Positions 52,144 to 60,981 of a stretch of 64,000 nucleotides of DNA are shown here, in pieces. Each line of letters starts with the position of its first letter. Position 1 is the first letter of the stretch. Origin of the DNA: Alistipes sp. (GTDB lineage Bacteria; Bacteroidota; Bacteroidia; Bacteroidales; Rikenellaceae); contig JAGCMF010000008.1 of the NCBI GenBank assembly GCA_017646625.1, forward strand, positions 62,001-126,000, read 5' to 3'. The position numbers and the translations under genes were made by a program. The notes beneath the pieces are model-generated. The model saw only the letters and a list, made by a program, of their open reading frames with translations, made no database searches and had not been told where the DNA came from.

Positions 52144-53490
52144 ATGATGATGAATAGAGCATTTAGAGTGATGTTGACCATGGCCTCGGCTGTGGCACTC
52201 ATGGTGGCGTGTGGCAACGACGATGTCACAGAGGATGTACCAAAGCCCCAGCCCGAGCCTACGGCACCTGCAGCACCACGCTACGAGGTGTTCCCACTCC
52301 TCAACCCCACAGATATACCATACCGCATACCTGCCTTGGCATGCACAGAGTCGGGTACGCTTATCGCCGTTGCCGACTACCGTCATAGCGGCACCGACAT
52401 CGGCGTGACAAACAACGGCCGTATAGACTTACGCTACAGCTTGAGCTACGACAATGGTAACACATGGACCGAGGTGATGCCCCTTATCGAGGGTAAGGGT
52501 GCTGACTCGCCAGACTTCATGCACGTAGGCTTCGGCGACCCATGCATCGTGGCAGATAGAGAGTCCAGCAGGGTACTCATGATGAGCTGCGCGGGTAACG
52601 TCTCGTTCCAGAATGGCACACGCACAAACCACCAGAACATAGCGCGCTTCTACAGCGAGGATGGTGGTAAGACGTGGGGTGCGCCCGAGGATATCGCCGA
52701 GAGTATATACTCGCAGTTCGACGCCTCGAAGTATGGTCCTGTGCGTTCTATGTTCATCGCCTCGGGTCGCGTAATGCAGAGCCGCACGGTGAAGGTGGGC
52801 GCCTACTACCGCCTCTACTGCGCAATCCTTGCTCGCGACAAGAGTGGCACAAACATGAACTATGTGCTCTTCTCTGACGACTTCGGTGGCAGCTGGAGGG
52901 TGCTCGGCAGCATAGACACCCCAGCGGTGTATAGGACTGCCGATGAGCCCAAGGTCGAGGAGCTGCCAAACGGCACACTGCTCATCAGCTCGCGCTACAA
53001 CGAGGGTCGCTACTTCAACATCTTCACCTTCAGCGACGTGGCTACAGGCCAGGGTAGCTGGGAGGCTGCCGCCTTCTCGGGTGCTGCGAACAATGGTGTC
53101 GAGGCCAAGGCGAACTCTACAAATGGCGAGGTCATGGTCATCAGCGTGGAACGTGTTGCCGACGGTGAGAAGATGCACCTTCTGCTTCAGTCGTTGCCCC
53201 TGGGTCCCGAACGTAAGAGTGTGGGCATCTACTACAAGGAGCTCGCCACGGAGGATGACTACTTCCTGCCATCGTTCCTCGCCGCAGAGTGGGATGGCGT
53301 GAAGCAGGTGACAACCATCAACTCGGCATACTCGACAATGGCATGGCAGGCCGACAATCGCCTCGGCTTCCTCTACGAGGAGGAGTCGCACGGCAAGAGT
53401 GATCTGGCATACGGTGGCTACACCATCGTTTACGAGTGCTTCGACATCGAGGATATCACCGATGGCAAGTATCGCTATAGCAAAGAGTAA
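52144..53490 (+). CDS. Lipoprotein exo-sialidase (GH33-like)
   Basis: 448 aa. Start taken as the first ATG after a GTG in the run GTG-ATG-ATG-ATG; 52150 is equally possible. Lipobox MVAC with Cys23, then a Pro-rich linker. The sialidase signature YRIP (60-63, with R61 as the carboxylate-binding arginine) and Asp boxes SYDNGNTW, SEDGGKTW and a variant SDDFGGSW are visible. The enzyme removes terminal sialic acids from host glycans at the cell surface. No sialic-acid lyase or transporter gene is adjacent. Confidence 0.88.
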   Translation: MMMNRAFRVMLTMASAVALMVACGNDDVTEDVPKPQPEPTAPAAPRYEVFPLLNPTDIPYRIPALACTESGTLIAVADYRHSGTDIGVTNNGRIDLRYSLSYDNGNTWTEVMPLIEGKGADSPDFMHVGFGDPCIVADRESSRVLMMSCAGNVSFQNGTRTNHQNIARFYSEDGGKTWGAPEDIAESIYSQFDASKYGPVRSMFIASGRVMQSRTVKVGAYYRLYCAILARDKSGTNMNYVLFSDDFGGSWRVLGSIDTPAVYRTADEPKVEELPNGTLLISSRYNEGRYFNIFTFSDVATGQGSWEAAAFSGAANNGVEAKANSTNGEVMVISVERVADGEKMHLLLQSLPLGPERKSVGIYYKELATEDDYFLPSFLAAEWDGVKQVTTINSAYSTMAWQADNRLGFLYEEESHGKSDLAYGGYTIVYECFDIEDITDGKYRYSKE

Positions 53491-53514
53491 CAACGAAATA
53501 TAGTATAACAACAT

Positions 53515-54075
53515 ATGAAAGAGGTACTTAAGTATTATAAAGATTTCCCAAAGGAGGGCATCGTCTTTGTCGACATCATCCCCTTCTTGCAGAGTAAGAG
53601 TGTTTTTACGGAGCTTATGGGCAAGGTTGCCGAGGCGTGTACTTCGGCAAACATCATCGCCCCCGAGGCTCGTGGCTTCCTCTTTGCTGCGCCACTACTC
53701 ACCGTTGCTGACCATGTGAAGAATATTGTGCCTGTGCGCAAGAGTGGTAAGCTGCCCTTCGCCGAGGGCGACCTCCACGAGGTATCGATAGAGAAGGAGT
53801 ATGGCTTCGATAAGCTCTACTACCGTGTTAGTGACATCCTTGCTGGTGAGCCTGTGAGTGACAGGTTCGAGGTTACAATACTCGACGACGTGTTGGCTAC
53901 GGGAGGCACTGCCGAGGGTCTGGCCAGGAGCCTCGAGAGCCTCGAGATAGAGCACGAGGGCAAGCGCTATGGCGTCAAGGTTAAGGAGTTCGTCTTCATC
54001 GTGGAGATTGCAGAGCTCGGAGGCAAGGCACGCCTCGAGAAGATTGCTCCTGTGCGTTCTATCACCGAGATTTAG
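53515..54075 (+). CDS. apt: Adenine phosphoribosyltransferase
   Basis: 186 aa. PRPP-binding motif VTILDDVLATGGTAEG (about 121-136), substrate loop APEARGFLF and VPVRKSGKLP. It salvages adenine to AMP. The C-terminal region has an insert (EIEHEGKRYGVKVKEF) slightly longer than E. coli Apt. It lies between the sialidase and recG. Confidence 0.92.
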   Translation: MKEVLKYYKDFPKEGIVFVDIIPFLQSKSVFTELMGKVAEACTSANIIAPEARGFLFAAPLLTVADHVKNIVPVRKSGKLPFAEGDLHEVSIEKEYGFDKLYYRVSDILAGEPVSDRFEVTILDDVLATGGTAEGLARSLESLEIEHEGKRYGVKVKEFVFIVEIAELGGKARLEKIAPVRSITEI

Positions 54076-54160
54076 TCATTAATAGAGTTTTGTGCGTCGT
54101 GCAGCGGCTCGTTGCTGGGCTGTTGCACGTCGCTGTGGTATAGTGGCCTATAGCATTATT

Positions 54161-56284
54161 ATGGCGGATATATTGGCTCGAGAGATAAAGTATGTTGCGG
54201 GTGTTGGCGATGTGCGTGCTCGTCTGCTGGAACGTGAGGTGGGCGTGCGTACCGTTGGCGACCTGCTCATGCGCTTCCCCTATCGCTATGTCGACCGTTC
54301 GCGCATACTACGCCTCATGGATGTGGATGAGTCTATGGAGTCGAGCTATGTGCAGCTACGCTGCCGCATAGTGGGCATGTCGTATGTTGGCGAGGGTGCC
54401 AAGCGCCGCCTTATAGTAGATGTCACAGACCCCACAGGAGGTGCCGAGCTGCTATGGTTCCACGGCATAAAGTGGATAGAGAAGCGCATAGAGCTAAACC
54501 GTGAGTACCTCATCTTCGGTCGCCCCTCACTCTTCAAGGGGCGCATAAGCATGGTGCACCCCGAGATTGAGCCTATAGAGGTTGCTCTGTCGCGAAAGAG
54601 TGAGAGTAGCTTCAGGGGTGTCTACTCGACCACAGAACGCCTCTCGTCGGCAATACAGGCAAAGGCCATGCAGACGATAGTGGCTAATGCATGGGCCCTT
54701 GTTGCTGCCGATGCTAATGCCTTTCGTGATCCGCTATGCGAGGATATGCGTAGACGTCATGGCCTCATGCCCCTCAAGGAGGCGGTGTATAATATGCACT
54801 TCCCGCAGTCGGCAGAGAGGCTCAAGCAGGCGCAGTATCGCCTTAAGTTCGATGAGCTCCTCGGCGTGCAACTAACCATACAGGCGCGTCGCACATCGCG
54901 CCATAAGCGTGGCGGAGGCTTCCTCTTTCCGCGTGTTGGCGAGGCCTTCAACACCTTCTACCGCGAGAAGCTGCCCTTCGCACTCACCGCAGCACAGCAG
55001 AGGGTCATCAAGGAGATACGTGCCGACATGATTTCGGGCAGGCAGATGAACCGTCTGCTGCAGGGTGATGTGGGCAGTGGCAAGACGATGGTGGCATTCA
55101 TGTCTATGCTCCTGGCTGTGGACAACGGCTTCCAGGCCTGCATCATGGCGCCCACGGAGATTCTCGCACGCCAGCACTACGCCTCCATGGTGCGCTTTGC
55201 CGAGGGCCTCGGCGTGCGTGTTGCGGTGCTCACGGGCTCCTCGAAGACGGCAGAGAGGCGCACAGCCCTCGAGGGTATTGCCGCGGGTGAGGTAGATATA
55301 CTCGTTGGCACACATGCGCTGATTGAGGATAGGGTGCAGTTTGCCAACCTCGGATATGTTGTCATCGACGAGCAGCACCGCTTCGGTGTTGAGCAGCGTG
55401 CCAAGCTATGGACAAAGAACCAGCAGCCGCCACACATCCTCGTGATGACGGCAACACCCATACCCCGCACCCTCGCCATGACGCTGTATGGCGACCTCGA
55501 GGTGTCGGTCATCGATGAGCTGCCCCCAGGGCGTCAGCCTATACGCACATACCACTACTTCGACTCGGCACGCCTCAAGATGTTCGGCTTCCTCAAGCGC
55601 GAGATTGCCAAGGGTAGACAGGTATATATCGTCTACCCCCTCATCCAGGGCTCCGAGAAGATGGACTATAAGGATTTGTATGATGGCTTCGACTCCATCA
55701 CACGCGACTTCCCGCTGCCAACATACCGCACTACGGTGTGTCATGGCAAGATGAAGCCCGCGGATAAGGATGCTGCGATGTTGCAGTTCAAGCGTGGCGA
55801 GGCCGACATCCTTGTTGCCACCTCGGTGATAGAGGTGGGTGTCGATGTCCCTAATGCCACGGTCATGGTCATTGAGTCGGCAGAACGCTTCGGCCTGTCG
55901 CAGCTACACCAGCTGCGTGGCCGTGTGGGTCGTGGCTCGGAGCAGTCATACTGCATACTCATGTCGGGCGATAAGCTCTCGAAGGAGGGCCGTGCACGTC
56001 TTGAGGCTATGTGTGCCACGAATGACGGCTTCCAGCTCTCGGAGTTAGACCTCAAGTTGCGCGGTGCGGGCGACATACACGGCACACAGCAGAGTGGCGA
56101 TGCCTTCGAGCTGAATGTGGCAAACCTCGCCACCGACACCCAGATAATGGAGGTAACACGCAACGAGGCTATAGCCATCCTCGATACCGACCCTGCGCTG
56201 CAACGTCCAGAGAATGTGGCGCTTCGTGCGCTGCGCGACAGACACTGCAAGCGCGAACGTATAGATTTTTCAGATATATCGTAA
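54161..56284 (+). CDS. recG: ATP-dependent DNA helicase RecG
   Basis: 707 aa from ATG 54161. The frame is open 23 codons earlier from a GTG, but those residues are Arg/Cys-rich and RecG normally begins close to VAGVGDVRARLL. It has the wedge/OB domain (about 60-150), Walker A (LQGDVGSGKTM), DEQH box, and helicase C motifs with the QLHQLRGRVGRG stretch. RecG regresses stalled forks. It lies 85 bp after apt. Confidence 0.95.
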   Translation: MADILAREIKYVAGVGDVRARLLEREVGVRTVGDLLMRFPYRYVDRSRILRLMDVDESMESSYVQLRCRIVGMSYVGEGAKRRLIVDVTDPTGGAELLWFHGIKWIEKRIELNREYLIFGRPSLFKGRISMVHPEIEPIEVALSRKSESSFRGVYSTTERLSSAIQAKAMQTIVANAWALVAADANAFRDPLCEDMRRRHGLMPLKEAVYNMHFPQSAERLKQAQYRLKFDELLGVQLTIQARRTSRHKRGGGFLFPRVGEAFNTFYREKLPFALTAAQQRVIKEIRADMISGRQMNRLLQGDVGSGKTMVAFMSMLLAVDNGFQACIMAPTEILARQHYASMVRFAEGLGVRVAVLTGSSKTAERRTALEGIAAGEVDILVGTHALIEDRVQFANLGYVVIDEQHRFGVEQRAKLWTKNQQPPHILVMTATPIPRTLAMTLYGDLEVSVIDELPPGRQPIRTYHYFDSARLKMFGFLKREIAKGRQVYIVYPLIQGSEKMDYKDLYDGFDSITRDFPLPTYRTTVCHGKMKPADKDAAMLQFKRGEADILVATSVIEVGVDVPNATVMVIESAERFGLSQLHQLRGRVGRGSEQSYCILMSGDKLSKEGRARLEAMCATNDGFQLSELDLKLRGAGDIHGTQQSGDAFELNVANLATDTQIMEVTRNEAIAILDTDPALQRPENVALRALRDRHCKRERIDFSDIS

Positions 56285-56305
56285 TATAGATTTAGATAAA
56301 AGCGT

Positions 56306-56313
56306 TATCTTTG
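56306..56313 (+). promoter_or_regulatory. -7 promoter box of the zinc-ribbon gene (TATCTTTG)
   Basis: TATCTTTG lies 37 bp before the start at 56351, just after the recG stop. Confidence 0.6.
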
Positions 56314-56350
56314 TAACCCCGTAATATTAAACGTATAATACCATAAGAAT

Positions 56351-57649
56351 ATGGCACTTATAAGATGTAAGAGATGTGGTAACCCGGTGTCGAGCAAGTC
56401 GGCTGCCTGCCCCATCTGTGGCGAGCCCACCGCGGCTACGCCCACGACACCTACCCCTACACCTGCGGCTCCTGTGACCCCTGCGGAGCCTACTACGCCC
56501 GTGGAGCCTACTACGCCTGTGGAGAGTTCGCAGCCCAAGACCCTCAACGACATCATCGCACAGCGTTCTGCCACGCAGCACACGCTTAACGATGCTCATG
56601 CCCGCACTGTGACGCCCGAGGCGCAGCCTGCCGCCGAGGTGGCAGCGCAGAGAGCTACGGAGGAGAGTGTGGCGCAGCAGCCCGAGGCGCGTAAGACCGT
56701 GACAGAGGGTAACTACACTGCCGAGTATGACAGCATGGATGACTATGAGGTGGAGATAGAACGTCAGCGCCGTTCGATAAAGGGACTGACGATGGTCGTT
56801 GTGCTCCTTGCCGTGTTGTTGCTCCCCGCCGCATACTTCAGCGTGAGCTACGGCATAAAGAATAAGGCTATCTCTGACGACTATGCCATCGTGCAGTCGG
56901 CGCGTAAGCTCTTCGAGGAGCAGAACACCATGCTTCAGCGCGATGCCGAGAGTCTGGTGTCGGAGCTCGAGAGCCTCAAGGACCAGAACGACACCATGCT
57001 TGTCAAGTATCAGGAGGCTGTCGTCATGCTCGAGCAGCTGCAGAGGGAGAAGACCTACAACTACGAGCAGCTTGCCAAGTATAAGCGCGAGGTGGAGACA
57101 CTGCGTGGCGTTATGCGTGGCTACCTCCGCCAGATAGACTCGTTGAACACCATAAATAGCAACCTTCAGGCCGAGAATGTGGCATACCGCCGTGAGATAT
57201 CTACAGCCCAACAGCGTGCCGATGTTGCCGAGGAGAAGGCTGACGAGCTAAATACAAAGGTGCGCATAGGTGCTGTCATACGTTCGAGTGGCATACGCAT
57301 GGTCATGCTCAACTCCAACTCCAAGGAGGTGCGTCGCGTACGTCAGGCATCACGCTTGAGGGTAGACTTCGAGCTCACAGCAAATGAGCTTGCCGAGCCA
57401 GGCGAGAAGAGTGTATATCTCTGCATCACAGCACCCGATGGCTACATCCTATCATCCGAGAATATGATACTCTTCATGTTCGAGGGCGACGAGATGATGG
57501 CATCCGCCATGCGTAAGGTAGACTACGAGAACCAGTCTGTCCCCGTCAGCATCTACTACGATGGCTCCGCCTTCGAGAAGGGTACATATAAGGTAGATAT
57601 ATACATCGATGGACGTCATAGCGGAACCCAGGAGACCTACTTCGAGTAA
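56351..57649 (+). CDS. Zinc-ribbon, single-pass membrane, coiled-coil protein
   Basis: 432 aa. An N-terminal zinc ribbon (C6, C9, C20, C23), a Pro/Thr/Glu-rich linker with TTPVEP repeats (about 27-62), a membrane helix at about 145-167, a coiled coil at about 172-285, and a C-terminal beta domain (about 290-432) with SREV-like strands. The ribbon is cytoplasmic and the coiled coil and beta domain periplasmic if the positive-inside rule holds. Function unknown. Its stop codon is the start of a 128-bp repeat element. Confidence 0.75.
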   Translation: MALIRCKRCGNPVSSKSAACPICGEPTAATPTTPTPTPAAPVTPAEPTTPVEPTTPVESSQPKTLNDIIAQRSATQHTLNDAHARTVTPEAQPAAEVAAQRATEESVAQQPEARKTVTEGNYTAEYDSMDDYEVEIERQRRSIKGLTMVVVLLAVLLLPAAYFSVSYGIKNKAISDDYAIVQSARKLFEEQNTMLQRDAESLVSELESLKDQNDTMLVKYQEAVVMLEQLQREKTYNYEQLAKYKREVETLRGVMRGYLRQIDSLNTINSNLQAENVAYRREISTAQQRADVAEEKADELNTKVRIGAVIRSSGIRMVMLNSNSKEVRRVRQASRLRVDFELTANELAEPGEKSVYLCITAPDGYILSSENMILFMFEGDEMMASAMRKVDYENQSVPVSIYYDGSAFEKGTYKVDIYIDGRHSGTQETYFE

Positions 57650-57775
57650 TTTCTTGTGATAAGGGGTCATCTTCGACTCTTCAATCAACGCCACCAATGG
57701 GACGTACGTCAAGTACTACCCATCGGTGGCTTTTTCATGTCAGAGCCAAATCTGACGCCCTTCTAACAAGAAATT
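57648..57775 (+). repeat. 128-bp TIR element with terminator hairpin, copy 2
   Basis: Same length and nearly the same sequence as 7483-7610. Perfect 10-bp terminal inverted repeats AATTTCTTGT (57648-57657) and ACAAGAAATT (57766-57775). A 12-bp stem with one mismatch (57690-57701 with 57719-57730) followed by TTTTT ends the upstream transcript, and a TGTCAGA/TCTGAC-type second hairpin lies at 57738-57756. The left end overlaps the stop codon of the zinc-ribbon gene. Confidence 0.88.
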
Positions 57776-57851
57776 ATTTCTTGTGATAAGGGGTCATCTT
57801 CGACTCTTCAATCAACGCCACCAATGGGACGTACGTCAAGTACTATCCATC
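57776..57851 (+). repeat. 128-bp TIR element, truncated copy 3
   Basis: Begins directly after copy 2 with ATTTCTTGTGATAAGGGG and matches for about 75 bp through the first stem arm (GCCACCAATGGGACGTACG), then breaks off at TACTATCCATCC, so it lacks the right half. The tandem placement mirrors the degenerate partial copy beside the element at 7483. Confidence 0.85.
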
Positions 57852-57921
57852 CCTGGTAATCTCTTTATCAAGTCCACATCTCTTTTTTGTGCTGCTCGTG
57901 GTGAACAAACCAAAAAATTGT

Positions 57922-57929
57922 TATCTTTG
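57922..57929 (+). promoter_or_regulatory. -7 promoter box of the NahK-like gene (TATCTTTG)
   Basis: TATCTTTG lies 60 bp before the start chosen at 57990, which supports that start over the longer open frame beginning inside the repeat. Confidence 0.6.
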
Positions 57930-57989
57930 TATATATATTGTGCGGAGGGTGCTACGAGGCCTCTTCGTGCCGTAACAGAGCCATGTAGT

Positions 57990-59066
57990 ATGACGCAAGA
58001 GAGACTTATGACTATCGCCCGTCAGTTCGCCTTCGAGGGCGATATTGCCACCATAGAGCCCCTGGGCGAGGGTTTTATAAACGACACCTTCGTGGTGAGG
58101 AGTGTGGGTGATGCCCCCGACTACATTATGCAGCGCAAGAACCACCATGTCTTCCCCGATGTGCCAGGCATGATGGATAACATACGTGCCGTGACAGAGC
58201 ATATAAAGCGCAAGGTTCAAGACCCGCTGCGCGAGACACTCACGCTGGTGAGGGCAAGGGATGGTAGGCTCTATGTCGAGGAGGGTGATAACTTCTGGGC
58301 ATCATGCCTCTATATACCGCGCACGGTGACCTACGAACGTGCCGACAGCCGAGCCCTTGCCTACCAAGGAGGTGTGGGCATAGGTCGCTTCCAGGCGCTG
58401 CTTGCCGACTTCACCACACCCCTTAATGAGACGATAAAGGGCTTTCACAACATACGGTGGCGCTTCGAGCAGTGGGATGCTACGCTTGCTGCCGACCCTG
58501 TAGGTCGTGCCGAGGGTGTGGCGGAGGAGATATCGTGGGTCGAGGCACGCAGGGAGCAGATGATGGCGTTCTGGTCGAGGGTGGAGTCTGGAGAGATACC
58601 CACACGTGTCACGCACAACGACACGAAGATAAGCAATATACTCTTCGATGAGGATAGTGGCGAGGTGCTCTGCGCCATAGACCTCGACACGGTTATGAGT
58701 TCAACGTCGCTTAACGACTTTGGCGATGCCATACGTTCCTACACGAATCGTGGTGCCGAGGATGATAGGTGTCTGGAGAGTGTAGGTATGGATATAGAGA
58801 TGTTTGAGGCCTATGCCGAGGGTTACCTCTCGCAGCGGCGTGCCACGATGTGTGACAGCGAGAAGGAGTGGCTGGCATTCTCGGCACGCTACATAACCTT
58901 CGAGCAGGTGCTACGCTTCTTGATGGACTACATAGATGGCGACAGATACTATAAGACGGCATATGCGGAGCATAACCTTGTGCGCACACGTGCCCAGTAT
59001 AGGCTTCTACAGAGCATGGAGGAGCAGTACGATGCCATGTGTGATATCATACGCCGTCTGGCATAA
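57990..59066 (+). CDS. NahK-like N-acetylhexosamine 1-kinase / phosphotransferase
   Basis: 358 aa from ATG 57990. The open frame reaches back to 57783 inside a repeat and past a promoter box, so the longer form is rejected. APH-type kinase fold: K50 (MQRK), catalytic HND at 209-211 with N216 (HNDTKISN), metal D231/D233 in IDLDTVM and the SLNDFGDAIRSYTN stretch. These are the motifs of NahK, which phosphorylates GlcNAc or GalNAc at C1. A role in host-glycan salvage fits the sialidase 6 kb upstream. Substrate inferred. Confidence 0.8.
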   Translation: MTQERLMTIARQFAFEGDIATIEPLGEGFINDTFVVRSVGDAPDYIMQRKNHHVFPDVPGMMDNIRAVTEHIKRKVQDPLRETLTLVRARDGRLYVEEGDNFWASCLYIPRTVTYERADSRALAYQGGVGIGRFQALLADFTTPLNETIKGFHNIRWRFEQWDATLAADPVGRAEGVAEEISWVEARREQMMAFWSRVESGEIPTRVTHNDTKISNILFDEDSGEVLCAIDLDTVMSSTSLNDFGDAIRSYTNRGAEDDRCLESVGMDIEMFEAYAEGYLSQRRATMCDSEKEWLAFSARYITFEQVLRFLMDYIDGDRYYKTAYAEHNLVRTRAQYRLLQSMEEQYDAMCDIIRRLA

Positions 59067-59091
59067 TGATGTGATTAATAAATAGTTGTAT

Positions 59092-60981
59092 ATGCAAGGT
59101 ATTGATAATATATTGGTGAATCTTGACTCTCTGTCACAGAGGAACTACTTTATACCCTCCTATCAGCGTGGCTATAGGTGGGGTAAGCAGCAGGTTGTAG
59201 ACCTTCTCGACGACATCTTGGACTATGCCAACGGCAAGGGGCTGGGCAGTGGCGACCAGGGCTACTACTGTCTGCAGCCCGTGGTTGTCAAGAGCCTTAC
59301 GGATGAGGAGAAGAGGAGGTACGACCTGGAGGTGGATAGGGCGTGGTACGAGGTTATCGACGGCCAGCAGCGACTTACCACCCTCGCCCTTATACGCCAC
59401 TACTTCAATGAGTACTTTGCGGTTAGGTCGAAGCGCCCCGAGCCTACCATCAAGTATGAGACACGTGAGACGCATATCAATAAGGTTAGTATTGACGATG
59501 AAGGCAATGTTGTGTGCGGTGGCGGGGATAGGAGTGGTAACATAGACCTATATCATGTTGTCAACGCCTATGGCTACATTCACGAGTGGTTCCAGAGCTT
59601 CTCGAGCAACGATGTCGATGAGAACATCATGATGTCGGTCTTCAACAAGCAGGTCAAGGTTATATGGTATGAGATAGATGAGCAGTCTGGCGCTAACACG
59701 GATGCCATAGAGCTTTTCACGCGCATCAACATGGGTAAGATACCCCTGACCAATGCCGAGCTTATAAAGGCGCTATTTCTGCGCCAGCGTAACTTCAAGG
59801 ATAACCAGTCGTTGCGCCAGGTGGAGATTGCCAAGGAGTGGGATAGCATAGAGTATGCGTTGCAGAACGATGGTGTATGGTACTTCCTGAATAATGAGGG
59901 CGAGGATAAGCCTGCACGTATAGAGTATATCTTCGACATGATGTATGATAGCGAGCACAATAGGGCCGAGGCCGAGGGTCGCAAGGAGGAGTTCGATAAG
60001 CTCTATGGCACAGATGCATATAAGACCTTCCGCTTCTTCGCCTACAAGTTCAAGGATGACACGGCAGATGCTGTTAAGAGGTACTGGGAGGAGGTCATGG
60101 GTGCCTTCTCGGCGATAAGGGAGTGGTACGACGACAATAAGTACTACCACTACATTGGCTACCTCATTGCCTGTGGTGTGAGGATCGTCGATGTATACTC
60201 GATGTACCACAATGCGCCGAAGAGTGCGTTCCTACAGAGGATTAAGGATAGCATATGCCAGGTCATCAAGGATGTTAAGTATGGTGTGGATGCTAGTGGC
60301 GAGGTATACGTCGACCTGCAGTACGGCAAGGATAATAACCTTATTCGCCGAGTGTTGCTGCTGTTCAATGTGGAGTATATCGTCAAGCACAGCAGGCAGG
60401 ATGAGCAGGGCTATATGCGCTTCCCCTTCGACTTATACAAGAAGATGGATTGGGATATCGAGCATATCAACTCCTACACCACAAACGAGATATCGAAAGG
60501 CGATGCACAGGTTGCGTGGATAAATACGGCACTTGGCGACATGAAGTCTGCGGGCTTCGATGTTGAGGCCAAAAATGGAGATTTGTATCAGAAGATTGAG
60601 GATTTCCGTCGTAGGACTCGCAGCAAGACGTTCTATGAGTTGAAGGCGGAGATAGTGAGGTTTGTGGGTGAGTATGATAGTGGCGAGGATGAGGCCACGA
60701 AGAACAATATCGGCAACCTCACGCTGCTGAATGCCGACATAAACCGTAGCTATGGCAATGCCCTCTTCATCACGAAGCGCGGTGAGATTATAGCGAGGGA
60801 TAAGATGGGTAGCTTCATACCTATATGCACCAAGAATGTATTTCTCAAATACTTTGACAAGGAGGGCTCGAGCAAGAGTGTATGGTCGAAGGGAAATGGC
60901 GATTACGATAACTACCTGAAGGATATGGTGGCTACTATAGAGGAGTTTTTAAATAAGCAGGGTGAGCAGCATGAAGAGTAA
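59092..60981 (+). CDS. DUF262 + DUF1524 (GmrSD-like) protein A
   Basis: 629 aa. N-terminal DUF262 with PSYQRGYRW (22-30) and DGQQR (90-94), which in GmrS and SspE bind and hydrolyse nucleotide. C-terminal DUF1524 HNH-type nuclease: D455, E457, H458 (DIEHIN), then NNIGNLTLLNADINRSYGN (538-556). This is the one-chain form of GmrSD, a type IV system that attacks modified DNA. Start: ATG 59092; a TTG two codons earlier is less likely. It overlaps gene B by 11 bp. Confidence 0.85.
   Translation: MQGIDNILVNLDSLSQRNYFIPSYQRGYRWGKQQVVDLLDDILDYANGKGLGSGDQGYYCLQPVVVKSLTDEEKRRYDLEVDRAWYEVIDGQQRLTTLALIRHYFNEYFAVRSKRPEPTIKYETRETHINKVSIDDEGNVVCGGGDRSGNIDLYHVVNAYGYIHEWFQSFSSNDVDENIMMSVFNKQVKVIWYEIDEQSGANTDAIELFTRINMGKIPLTNAELIKALFLRQRNFKDNQSLRQVEIAKEWDSIEYALQNDGVWYFLNNEGEDKPARIEYIFDMMYDSEHNRAEAEGRKEEFDKLYGTDAYKTFRFFAYKFKDDTADAVKRYWEEVMGAFSAIREWYDDNKYYHYIGYLIACGVRIVDVYSMYHNAPKSAFLQRIKDSICQVIKDVKYGVDASGEVYVDLQYGKDNNLIRRVLLLFNVEYIVKHSRQDEQGYMRFPFDLYKKMDWDIEHINSYTTNEISKGDAQVAWINTALGDMKSAGFDVEAKNGDLYQKIEDFRRRTRSKTFYELKAEIVRFVGEYDSGEDEATKNNIGNLTLLNADINRSYGNALFITKRGEIIARDKMGSFIPICTKNVFLKYFDKEGSSKSVWSKGNGDYDNYLKDMVATIEEFLNKQGEQHEE

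Noticed and set aside
54092-54160. N-terminal extension of recG from a GTG
   Set aside because: Arg/Cys-rich residues outside the normal RecG N-terminus; ATG 54161 fits family length.
57783-57989. N-terminal extension of the NahK-like gene
   Set aside because: It starts in the truncated repeat and crosses the promoter box at 57922.
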